64,000 nucleotides of DNA. Origin: Choricystis sp. odSpoLacu1. Its lineage: Eukaryota > Chlorophyta > Trebouxiophyceae. Both the position numbers and the translations under genes were made by a program. Positions 31,516 to 40,512 of the stretch are shown here, one piece after another (positions within the stretch are counted from its first letter, which is position 1; each line of letters begins with the position of its first letter). The notes under the pieces were generated by a model that was given only the letters and a program-made list of their open reading frames with translations, was not told where the DNA came from and made no database searches. The stretch covers positions 1,178,001-1,242,000 of the forward strand of contig OY253651.1 of the NCBI GenBank assembly GCA_958009055.1, in the 5' to 3' direction.

Positions 31516-32847
31516 TCATGCCAGCACTCGCAACATAATCGTCGCCACCGCTGGCAAGGTAACCGCTCCCGCCACGTACGAATAAAACAGCAACGCAGCC
31601 ATGGCAGCCGGCTGGGCACCATGCTTGACAGCCAGCGTGGCCAGCATGGCGGCAGAGGGCGTGGACCACGCGAGTTGCGCCACCAGCGTGGCGAGCGGAG
31701 TGGAGAACTTGATGGTGCGCGTAGCCAGCAGGGCCCCTCCCAGCGCGGGCATGACCAGCAACCGCGTCGCAACAGCAGCGACAGTCGCGCGTGCGGGCAC
31801 GCGGGCGGCGCCGGGGCCGGAGGCCAGCTCTGCTCCGAGCACGAGGAGGAGGGACGGAATCATCGCTCCACCCAGCGCTTCCAGAGAGGACGTGACGAGA
31901 GCCAACGGCGCGGCGTCGCCTGCGAGGGCGGCCCGCAGCGGAGTCGCGCCCACGATGAGGCCAGCGACGGCGGCCATGGAGGGTGGGACGGCGGCGACGC
32001 GCAGGACGCGCGTGGCGAGGGTGGCGGCACGAGCGGGGGCGATGGTGGGCGGCGCTGCCACCGCCCCCACACCGTCTGGGCGGGGGGTCGCCGCCTCGGC
32101 AGCGGTGAGCAGGGCGTCCGCTTCCGTCGCGGTGGCCTCCTCCTGGGCTCGGTGGGCCACCACGCCCGCCGCTTCGTCGGCCAGCGCTTTGGCCAGCTTG
32201 GAGTCGTCGCGCGAAAGGGACGGCCGCCGCAGCGGGGCCAGCTCAGTGGCAGGCGGCGGCGGCTGGGGTGGCGCCTCCACACTCTCGCCTCCATCGCGCG
32301 GCCGCAACAACGTGTCCGCAATCAAAAACTGGAGCGTGGACGCGACCCAGACGGGGGCCAGCACCAACGCGGCTCCAGTTTCAGAGCACTCGCGCGCGCT
32401 GACGACGGCGCCACCGCCGCCGCCGCCGCCGCCAGTCGCAGGCAGCAGAGCAGTCCTCGCTTCATTGCCCTGGCACAGAGCGTGGACCACAACCAGTGGA
32501 AGGTTTGCCTGGTTTCCCAAGGCCGCAGCCGCAAACACGAGGGGGTGCAGGCTGGGCGACACGCGGCACGCGCGCGCTGCCACATAACCACACGCCACCC
32601 CCACCGTCACAGCGACCGCCATGTTGACGGCCAGTGCGCCGGCAGCAGCGCCCAGCTGGGGGGACGTGGCGAGACGCACAAAGGAGAGGGACGGGATGAA
32701 CACATAGTACGAACACTGGCTGAGCGTGTGTCTGCCGCGCGCGTCCAGTATGCCGGCGCGTGCCAACGCTGCGCCCACTGCGGCCAGGAGGCCTATCTGA
32801 GCGGAGGCAGCGAGGGATTCCAGCACGATTGCGACGTCGGCCGACAT
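31516..32847 (-). CDS. PIN-like/PILS family membrane carrier
   Basis: A single exon of 443 residues with about ten hydrophobic segments in two bundles: LAASAQIGLLAAVGAALARAG through PLVFAAAALGNQANLPLVVV, a hydrophilic loop of about 110 residues (nt 32060-32310), then VAAVPPSMAAVAGLIVGATP to GAVTLPAVATIMLRVL. The GNQANLPLVVVHALC block and the late APSAAML-like STPSAAMLATL segment are hallmarks of the auxin-efflux-carrier (Mem_trans) fold, PILS branch. In plants PILS proteins sit in the endoplasmic reticulum and sequester auxin. In algae the substrate is untested. The gene is divergent from the MATE gene, with a 197-bp spacer. Confidence 0.85.
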   Translation of the reverse strand: MSADVAIVLESLAASAQIGLLAAVGAALARAGILDARGRHTLSQCSYYVFIPSLSFVRLATSPQLGAAAGALAVNMAVAVTVGVACGYVAARACRVSPSLHPLVFAAAALGNQANLPLVVVHALCQGNEARTALLPATGGGGGGGGAVVSARECSETGAALVLAPVWVASTLQFLIADTLLRPRDGGESVEAPPQPPPPATELAPLRRPSLSRDDSKLAKALADEAAGVVAHRAQEEATATEADALLTAAEAATPRPDGVGAVAAPPTIAPARAATLATRVLRVAAVPPSMAAVAGLIVGATPLRAALAGDAAPLALVTSSLEALGGAMIPSLLLVLGAELASGPGAARVPARATVAAVATRLLVMPALGGALLATRTIKFSTPLATLVAQLAWSTPSAAMLATLAVKHGAQPAAMAALLFYSYVAGAVTLPAVATIMLRVLA

Positions 32848-33044
32848 TTTTGTGTTCGGCCCCCCGACAATTGTGTTGTTTTGTCAAAACACTGTTTTCT
32901 TTGTTTGTTGTTGGGCGCGCCCTCCTGCCCACACGAAACAAACGCGTGCACACCTCCGACCGCTCGTGTTGCCCACTCACCGGAGCGCGTGGGGCCGTCT
33001 TTACAGTGTGGGAGATGGCAGCTGCGCCCACACACACACACACC

Positions 33045-34701
33045 ATGCCATCGACCGGCAGCCCACCCGCGCCTGCGCCCGCCGACGCGGACGCCTGGCT
33101 GGAGCGTGAGGCAGACACACCTTCGGTTAGCGTGGAGCTGAAACGGTGAGAGGCAGAGTGTGTGTGTGGCGCGCGGGACAGCGATGGGGCACCAAAACGG
33201 CCACGCGAAAAAAGAAAAAAAAAACATCGACCCCCCCTCCCCACACAGCCTCCTCACCCTCGCCATCCCCCTGGCCACCGACCAAGCCGGCTCCTTTGCC
33301 GCCTCCATCGTGTCCGCCGCCGTCATTGCCGCCACCCTGGGCCCCGCCGCCACGGCCGCCCTTTTTCTCGGACGCACGCTTGTGTCGGCCACAGGGCTCG
33401 CCCCCGTCCTGGGCTCCCTCACAGCCATCGAAACCTTCGCCGGAGCCGCCCACGGTGCCGCTACCGTGGAGGGGCAGGGTGGGGCTCGTGCTGCGTTGGG
33501 GCTGACGCTGCAGCGGGCGCTGGCGTTGGCGACGGGGGCGGGGTGTGCTGCCGCCACCCTCTGGACGCTGGGCGCCACCCCCCTCCTGTTGTCCCTGGGC
33601 CAGGACCCGTCCCTAGCCGCCCCCGCCGCCCGGTTTACGGTGCGGTGGGTGCCCGCCCTGCTGCTGTGGGGGACGTCGGAAGCGTGCAGGCGCACAGCGG
33701 TGGCCCAGGGAGCTGTGCGTGCGTGCGCGTGCGTGTCGCTCTGTGTCCTCGCCTCCTCCCGGCCTTTGACGTCTTTCCTGACCGCCCGCTCCGGCCTGGA
33801 CGGCGCCGACACAGCGGACGCGCTCATGGCGGCCCTGTCCCTGTGCGGTATGGCGGCCGTGCTGGCAGCGTTTGACGCGTCCCGCCCCCCCTCCGACCGC
33901 GCCCTGCGCCACGGCGTGTCCCCCGCCCGCGCCCTCCACCCCGTCGCCCTCGCCGCCCACGCCGCCGTCGCCGCCCCCGCAGCCGTCATGGTGTGCCTGT
34001 CCTGGTGGGCGGGCCAGGCGGCGGTGGTGGTGGCGGGCACACTGCAGAATCCTGGGTCTGCCCTCGCCGCTGCAGGTGTCGTGCTCAACATGAGGGCCGC
34101 CTCGTATATGTTGGCCGACGGCCTGGCCACCGCGGCCGCGGTGCGGGTGGCGGTGGAGTTGGGGGGGGGGAGGCCAGCGGCCGCGGCGACGGCGGCCAAG
34201 CTGGCGACAACCGCTGGTGCGGTTGTCGGCGGCTGCGCCGCGGTCGCCGTCGTCGCGGCGCGCCACGCCTGGTCGGTCGCCCTCTGCCCCGCGGGTTCCG
34301 CCTGCTCCACCATCGCCGCCGCGTCAGCCCCTGCCCTGGGCGTGGCCATGCTGGCTGAAGCGACGGCGGGGGCGGCGGCGGGCGGGCTGCGCGGGTGCGG
34401 GCGCCAAGCGCGCGTCGCGGGAGCGAGCCTCGCGATGGCGTGGGGTGTCGGCCTCCCTCTCCAAGCCTGGCTCGCGCTGGCCCCTCCCGCTGTCGCCGTC
34501 AAACTGGGGCTGGGACCCGGCGTCCCCGGCCTGCTAGCAGGTGGCGCCGCCGCCTCGTCCGCGCTGGCGGTGTGGATGGTGGGCGCGGCGACCGCGACGC
34601 GGTGGCGCGAGGAGGCCAACCGCGCGGCGGCCGCGGTCGCGGCGGCGCACGGTGGGGGGGAGGAGCCGTTTTTGCGGGGAGAGGGGGAGGCAGACTTTTG
34701 A
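33045..34701 (+). CDS. MATE-family efflux transporter
   Basis: Exons 33045-33145 and 33249-34701 encode 517 residues. Exon 1 is a hydrophilic N-terminus, with an alternative in-frame ATG at 33015. Exon 2 opens LLTLAIPLATDQAG and carries about twelve hydrophobic helices. TGLAPVLGSLTAIETFAGAA is the MATE signature (usual GxxxALxTxxGQAxGA); ALGVAMLAEATAGAAAGGLRG is its pseudo-repeat in the second half. MATE proteins export organic cations, anions or secondary metabolites in exchange for H+ or Na+. The acidic short tail ends EGEADF. The substrate is unknown. Next in the same direction comes the carbonic anhydrase, 120 bp later. Confidence 0.85.
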
Positions 34702-34820
34702 TTCAGTGTTTTTTCGTGTAGGGTGGGCAGGAAAACCTGTGCAACACTCTGGTGTGGGTCCCCGTCGGAATAGAAAATGAGTGAGGGTTGATCGACACAA
34801 AAACTCGAAACAAAACGCAA

Positions 34821-35827
34821 ATGCCATCCGTTCTCCCCGTGCCGCACGGCGCCGTCAGCGCCCCGCGCAGCGCACAGCGCTTGGCCAGCAGCAATCAACA
34901 TGCCCACATGCGTTGCGTCGCGGCGCGCGCCGGCCCAATGCACGACCAACCGCCACCCAGGGACGACGGCGCGGGCGCCGCTGTCCGTCGCCGGCTCGCA
35001 CTGCTCTCCCTGTTTGCCCGCCCAGGCGCCGCCACCGCCGCCACCAAGTTGACAAACTACAAGCCACCACCCACCGGTTGGTCTTATGAGCAGCCCACTC
35101 AGTGGCCTGCCACCTGGCCCGCGTGCGGGGTGGCTGGCTCTGCAACCCCGTTCCCGCTCGCGCCTCCCTTCACCCCCGCCCCCCGCCGCCGCCTCGTCCC
35201 CGCCTACCGCCCCGCCTCCTTCATCGCCCTGGATGCGGGGACTACGGTCCATTTTGTGGCGCCGACAATAGAAGGCGAAAACCCGGCGGGCGGGGCGGCG
35301 GGGGGCGTGATCACGATCGACGACGACGGGCGCGAACACCGCTTCACACTCACTCAATTCCACTTTCACCGCCCCGCCGAAGAGTTGCTGCCCAACCGCG
35401 AGCAGCGAGCTCTGCTGGGCGTGCACCTGGTGCACGTGGCTGATGAGCCGGGGGACGGCAACGCGGCGCGCGTGTTGGTGGTGGCGGCGTCGATCGAACA
35501 GGGTGAGACGCCCCACCGACACTCGCGACTGCACTGACCGTGCTGGTTGGTGGCACTGGGCGCCCAGCCAAAGGCGTGCGCACACACCCCCTGGACCCGC
35601 GAGGGTTGTTGCCCGCGGGCGTGGATGCAGGAGGGAGGGTGCTTTACTTCAAAGGAGGGTTGAGCACGCCACCCTGCTCCACAGGCGTGGACTGGGCTGC
35701 CTGCCTCGCCTCCGCCGGCACGGCCACCCTGGACCAAGCGCGCGCGTTTGACGCGTTTGGGGACAATGCGCGGCCACTGCAGGCGAGGGGGGGGAGGCGG
35801 GTGTGGATCAGTGGGGGAGGAGGGTGA
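34821..35827 (+). CDS. Alpha-type carbonic anhydrase, probable lumenal
   Basis: Exons 34821-35502 and 35568-35827 encode 313 residues. A bipartite leader is visible: a basic stretch, then VRRRLALLSLFARPGAATA, a Tat-like thylakoid-transfer segment. The alpha-CA core has zinc ligands in LTQFHFHRPAE (two His) and GVHLVHV (third His), followed by VLVVAAS, LYFKGGLSTPPCSTGVDW (the Thr-Pro-Pro-Cys block), and QARAFDAFGDNARPLQ. The enzyme interconverts CO2 and bicarbonate. A lumenal position would parallel Chlamydomonas CAH3 in the carbon-concentrating mechanism (inference). The N-terminal SQSPI-type motif is replaced by GSATPFPL, so this is a divergent member. Confidence 0.85.
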
Positions 35828-35948
35828 GAGAGAGAAGAGAAAAACGTGTGAAAAAAACTGGCCAACCAATTTCAGCATTTTCTCGGGGGGCGCCCGCTCT
35901 CGCTCCCCCCTCCTGCCGCGCATTTCACTACGCACGCACACACAAATC

Positions 35949-36923
35949 ATGCTCCCGTCCACAGCCCACGTACTGTCCCGCCTGGGCGCCCGCGCCGCGT
36001 CCACCGCCCCGCGGTCCGCCCCGCGCCGCACACCCAAGCACGCCGCCCGCGCCGAGTCGCTGGCGCGCGCGGTGGCGGACGCCAGTGCGTCCACGTCTGG
36101 CGGGGGTGGTGGTGACGCTGCCAACGACGCCCTGACCACCCTGGACGTGGCGGCCCTGGGGCTGCCCCCCCCGCACGACGTGCGTGTGAAGAGTGCTCGC
36201 TACATCACCTCCTCTGTCGACCCAAAAGGCTGCCCCCCACCGAACATGCCCGAGTTTGCGTTCATTGGGCGGTCCAACGTGGGCAAGTCGTCGTTGATCA
36301 ACGCGCTGACGGGGACACCCGGCCTGGCCCAAGTCTCCAAGACGCCCGGCAAAACGCGCTGCATCAACCACTTTTTGATCAATGATGCTTGGTACCTGGT
36401 GGACCTGCCGGGCTACGGCTACGCCAAACAGTCGCGCACTGACCGGGACGCGTGGGCAGCGTTCACACAAGCCTATTTTGTGGACCGGCCCTCCCTCGCC
36501 TGCGCCTTCCTCCTGGCCGACGGCTCCGTCCCCCCCCAACCCGCCGACGTGGAGGCGGCCGCCTGGCTGGCGGAGGCGGGGGTGCCGTTTGGGGTGGTGC
36601 TGACCAAAGCTGACAAGAGGAAGAAGGGGGCGCCGTCGCCTGAGGAGAATGTGGCTGCGTTGAAGGCCGCGTTTTTGACGCAACTCGAAACGCTGCCCCC
36701 CATGTGGGCCACGTCGTCCGTCACCGGCACCGGGCGCAAAGAACTGCTGGCCTACATGAGCCAGTTGCGGCAGGTGGTGGAGGCGGCGTTGAAAGCGGAG
36801 CGGAGTGGGGGGGGGGGGGGGGGGGGGGGAAGGGAGGCGCGTCGGACGACGTGCCGGATGACGAGTGGTATTGAGAGAGCCGCTGCTGGGGTGAGAGAGA
36901 GCACTTGTGAACACAACCCATAG
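35949..36923 (+). CDS. EngB/YihA GTPase, organellar ribosome assembly
   Basis: A single exon. The leader MLPSTAHVLSRLGARAASTA is organelle-like. The GTPase domain has G1 GRSNVGKSS, switch region KTPGKTRCINHFL, G3 DLPGYGYA, G4 LTKADK and G5 TSSVTGTG, the TrmE-Era-EngA-EngB class; EngB acts in large-subunit ribosome assembly. The annotated frame ends at 36923 with a Cys/Arg-rich tail after a run of 23 G (36807-36829). In the frame two bases later, the tail reads ASDDVPDDEWY and stops at 36874, a more natural acidic end, so the G-run length may be wrong. It converges on SURF6. Confidence 0.9.
   Translation: MLPSTAHVLSRLGARAASTAPRSAPRRTPKHAARAESLARAVADASASTSGGGGGDAANDALTTLDVAALGLPPPHDVRVKSARYITSSVDPKGCPPPNMPEFAFIGRSNVGKSSLINALTGTPGLAQVSKTPGKTRCINHFLINDAWYLVDLPGYGYAKQSRTDRDAWAAFTQAYFVDRPSLACAFLLADGSVPPQPADVEAAAWLAEAGVPFGVVLTKADKRKKGAPSPEENVAALKAAFLTQLETLPPMWATSSVTGTGRKELLAYMSQLRQVVEAALKAERSGGGGGGGGREARRTTCRMTSGIERAAAGVRESTCEHNP
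36807..36829. repeat. G23 homopolymer near EngB stop
   Basis: About 23 consecutive G interrupt the last codons of the EngB gene and make its C-terminus uncertain. Confidence 0.85.
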
Positions 36924-37014
36924 ACATGAAAAAAAAACACGGTGCCGGGTGGTGGGGGATGGATAACAAAAACACACAGAGGCGACACTAAAAACGCTCG
37001 CTCCTCTCCTCGTC

Positions 37015-38139
37015 TCAACCACCAAACGATGCCCGCCGCCCCTCAAACCCGGGCCGCAACAGCTTGGCCTCCCGTTTGGCCTTCTTTCTCGCCGCCTTGT
37101 CCGCACTGCGCGCCGCCAGGTTGTCAGACCGTTTGGCTTGGCGCGCCGCGGTCGCGTCAGTGGCAGCAGCCGTCCTCTCCTCCCATGCCGCCCGCCGCTT
37201 GTTCCTGGCTTTGGCGTCCCGCTTCATGCTCTTGCGCAGCAGGCGGGGGTCGTCCAGCACTTTTTCGCCGGCGGCACGGGCCAGGGCCGCCTTCCAGTCG
37301 TCAGCCGCGACAGTGGCCGTGTCGCCCGCAGCCACCGCACGCTCCCGCCGCGCGGCCGCCTTCTCGGCCGCCACCAACAGGTCGGCCTTGGTGGGCTTTT
37401 TCTTCCTAGGACCGTCGGCGGGAGCGTGGGCGGGAGTGGGCAGCCGCACCACGCCAAACTGAAAGTCGTCTTGGACTGGGGTGCGGTCGTTGCCACCACC
37501 CGCCTCCGCTGCCTGTTGCTTCTTGCCGCCCACCGCTTTCTCGCGCCACGCTTTGGCCTCCTTGGCCGCCGACCGGGATGCAGCAGCAGCAGCCTTGGCA
37601 GCGGCTTTCTTGCCGGCCGCCCCCTTTTTATTGGGCGCCCGTTGATTCGCAGCCCGCTCATCCGCCTTGCGGTCGCCACGCAGGGCGGCCAGTTTGGCTG
37701 CCAGCCTGCTGCGCAGATCGTCCACAGACGGCGCGTCCCCCAGGCTGACGCCCGCAGCGCCGCGCGGCGGCGCGGCATGCGGCGCCGCGCCAGCCGCCGC
37801 GCCACCCTCGGCCGCCGCTTCACGTTGCGCCTCCAACGCGGTGGCAGGCACAGCGTCAGGGTCCAGCTTGGCCCGCTTAGCGGCGCGCGCCGCGGCCGCG
37901 GACGCCGCGCGCACGGCCGCCGGCGCGCGCGGGTTGGGCGCGTCGCCGTCCACCCAGTGCTTGGCGGGCACTGTGGCGGCCAGGCGGTCGAAGAAGGCGG
38001 AGTGTGACCGCAAGCGGGCGGAGATGGAGGGCGGTGGCGTGGCGGGGGGAAGGGGGGCAGCGGCGGCCGAGGTCGGCGGGGCCGACGTCGCGGGGGCGTC
38101 GGCGGCGCGCTGCCGTTTGGTGGGGGCGTGTTTCGGCAT
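37015..38139 (-). CDS. SURF6: SURF6/Rrp14 nucleolar ribosome biogenesis protein
   Basis: A single exon of 374 residues, extremely rich in Lys/Arg/Ala. The N-terminus is MPKHAPTKRQRAAD, then SISARLRSHSAFFDRLAATV and DDLRSRLAAKLAALRGDRKA (the conserved SURF6 N-terminal helix). The C-terminal SURF6 domain has QDDFQFGVV, KSMKRDAKARNKRRAAWEER and ARQAKRSDNLAAR with continuing Lys-rich repeats. Yeast Rrp14 and animal SURF6 act in 40S and 60S rRNA maturation in the nucleolus. ATG 38139 is used since upstream codons are CA-repeat-derived. It is head-to-head with RRP36, another nucleolar factor, 174 bp away. Confidence 0.87.
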   Translation of the reverse strand: MPKHAPTKRQRAADAPATSAPPTSAAAAPLPPATPPPSISARLRSHSAFFDRLAATVPAKHWVDGDAPNPRAPAAVRAASAAAARAAKRAKLDPDAVPATALEAQREAAAEGGAAAGAAPHAAPPRGAAGVSLGDAPSVDDLRSRLAAKLAALRGDRKADERAANQRAPNKKGAAGKKAAAKAAAAASRSAAKEAKAWREKAVGGKKQQAAEAGGGNDRTPVQDDFQFGVVRLPTPAHAPADGPRKKKPTKADLLVAAEKAAARRERAVAAGDTATVAADDWKAALARAAGEKVLDDPRLLRKSMKRDAKARNKRRAAWEERTAAATDATAARQAKRSDNLAARSADKAARKKAKREAKLLRPGFEGRRASFGG

Positions 38140-38313
38140 GGCGTGAGAGGGGTGTGGGCTTGTGTGAGAGGACACAGGCGCACACACACACACACACGAA
38201 GACAGCGGGCGCGCAACCGGGAGACAGAAGCAGCGCCGAGAAGTGTGTGAATGCGTGCTTTTCTAGCCATCACCACACACATTTCTCGCCCCTTTTTGTC
38301 CTCAAAAAACGAC

Positions 38314-39313
38314 ATGACGGACTCGGCGTCCCCCACGCCGTCCTCCTCTGAAAGTGACGGTCCACCTGCAGCTTATGGCGTCGACCGCGCGCGCGGCGGG
38401 TCGTCGTCGTCCAGCGACGGCGACGACGCATCCTACAGCAGCGACGCGGGCAGCAGCGGCAGCGACGCGCCACCACCAGGCGTCCCGCGGAGTCAGGTAG
38501 GGGCAGTGTGTTTGTGTGTGCGAGGGAGAGAGAGAGCGCGCGGGGTGAGACAGCCACGCCATGCGCAAACACCTCCCCGCCACCACCTCCCCTCTACAGC
38601 CCTTCCTGCCTTCCCACCTCCCCCTCGGCACCCTGGCCGTGCACACCGCTGCCGGCACAGACGGTGGGGCCGCCGCCGCCGCCGTCAAGGCGCGCCGCGC
38701 CGCGCGCCGCGCCGACGCGGGCCCATCCAAGCGCGCCAACAAAAACAGGCCCACCGAGGCGCCAGTACATGTGAGGCCACCCCGGCTACGCCAAATCATT
38801 CAGACGGCGGCCCATGAGCGCCGTGATCCGCGATTCGACCCCCTGGTCACGGGGCGGGACGCCGCCGCCGCCAAGGTCGCCACCCGCAAGCGCGGCGCGG
38901 CGGTGGCGGCTGCCTCCGATCCCGCCACCCGGCGGTACGCGTTTCTGTATGATGAAACGCTGCCCGCGGAACGGGACGACATTGTGGCCCAGCTGAAGAA
39001 GGTGAAGTCGCCTGCCGCGCGCAGCGCGCTGCAGGCGCGCCTGACTCGCATTTCCCAAGCACTGGCCGGCGAGCGCGACCGGCGGGCGGCAGCCGCACGC
39101 GACAAGGAGCGTCGGTCCACGGAGCGTGCCGCCGTGCGGGCGGGCAAGAAACCGTTCTATCCCAAAGCGTCCGCACTGCGGGAGGCCGCGCTGGCGACTC
39201 GGTTTGAGACACTCAAGTCGACGGGCGAACTGGACGCCCACCTGGCCAAGCGGCGGCGCAAGAATGCGGCCAAGGACCATCGGTATGTGCCCAGCGTGCG
39301 GCGGGAAGGGTGA
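38314..39313 (+). CDS. RRP36: RRP36 rRNA-processing factor (90S pre-ribosome)
   Basis: Exons 38314-38496 and 38600-39313 encode 298 residues. The N-terminal third is Ser/Asp-rich. The conserved core reads ANKNRPTEAPV, ERRDPRFDPLVTG, RRYAFLYDETLPAERDDI, then a Lys/Arg helix, then KKPFYPKASALREAALATRF and KRRRKNAAKDHRYVP, all diagnostic for RRP36, an SSU processome component needed for early cleavage of 35S/45S pre-rRNA. The donor is GTAGGG rather than the usual GTGAG. It shares a short divergent promoter with SURF6. Confidence 0.9.
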
Positions 39314-39439
39314 TGAGTTTGTTTTTAAGTGCAAAGAGAATGTTTTTGCTTAAAAAAGGGAAAAACGCGTGACGCCTCTCTCCATTCTCTCTCTCCAACC
39401 CCCATCCACGCACACAACACACACGCTCTCTCTCTCTCT

Positions 39440-40410
39440 TCACCCAACCGGCTTCACCCCGGGCGCTGCGGCGGACGGCGCCCCCAGCGCCCGGATGAGC
39501 CACAGACTGGCCAACAGCGAGGCAAAGTGGCACAGCGCTGTATTGGTGGAGGCTTGCACCAGGAAGACGTCCAGCGCGAGCACGGGGGAGTAGGCGCCCG
39601 CCCCACCCGCCAGGAAGGGGTTGGCGGTAGCGTTGGTGAGTGTTTTGGCAACGAGGAGACCCACGGTCGCTTGCAGGCCCAGGAGTGTCGCAGCCAGCCC
39701 CGCAATATTAACGTAGCATCCCGCCCTCAGGGTGGCCACCACGTCCCCCTTCCTCACCATGTCGGCGGGCAGGGCCCCCCCCCGCGCGGCGGCGGCGGCC
39801 AGCGCGCGCAGGCGCCGCGCGAGGCGGGTGTACCCATACGCCCAAAAAGTGGACAAAAAGGCGGCCACCACGCCAAACAGGGTGGCGTACAGGGAGACGG
39901 CGGGCCCGTTTTGAGCGGTAAAGGCGACGGAGAAGAGGAGGATGCCGGCCGAGGTGAGGGAGAGGGAGAGCTGGGTCCAGAAGGACGCCCACCCGACGCG
40001 GCGGGTGACGTCGGCCGCGCGGAACAGGGCTTTGCGGGCGGCTTCAGAGAAGGCCGCGGAGGGGGGGGGGTCGTCGGGGGTGGCGTAGCCGGAGGGGGTG
40101 ACGTTGGCGGCGTAGGAGAGAGGGAGGGTGGGGAGGCGGGTGGTGGGCTGGAGAGGTGGGGACGGGGGGACGGGATGTGAATGGTTCGGCCGTAAAAAAA
40201 AAGTTGCGACCGCCTCACTGCCTCCACTCCACCAAGGGCAACACACACGCTCTCTCTCCAACTCACCGCTTCCCGCGGTGCCGGCGGCACGCCGCGGCGG
40301 GGCGCCAGCAGCGTGCGGCGCACGGCGCGCGGCGCGGCCGCGGCCGGCGCGACGGTGCAGACAGCGCGGGCGACGGGCCGCCTCGGCGTGGCGCTGGGCA
40401 GGGCACGCAT
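39440..40410 (-). CDS. TIC21: TIC21/PIC1 chloroplast inner-envelope protein (DUF3611)
   Basis: Exons 40410-40267 and 40147-39440 encode 283 residues. Exon 1 is an Arg/Ala/Pro transit peptide. The membrane part has four helices: ASFWTQLSLSLTSAGILLFS, ATLFGVVAAFLSTFWAYGY, NIAGLAATLLGLQATVGLLV and the C-terminal FASLLASLWLI. The signature GAYSPVLALDVFLVQASTN is nearly invariant in TIC21. Plant TIC21/PIC1 is linked both to protein import across the inner envelope and to iron uptake. It lies downstream of NDUFAF7 on the same strand (about 100 bp). Confidence 0.9.
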
Positions 40411-40512
40411 TGGGGCCGTGTGTGACGGGGAGAGGCACTGAGCGAGCGGCCCGCGGGGAGAGAGAAAGAAACGACAGATGTGTGTGTGTTGCAGAGTGCT
40501 GTTTTCGTTTCC

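Noticed and set aside
32793..35585. 930-codon open frame on the minus strand opposite MATE and carbonic anhydrase
   Set aside because: It spans three recognisable + strand features and the spacer, and it shows no domain. Such long antisense frames are expected at this GC content.
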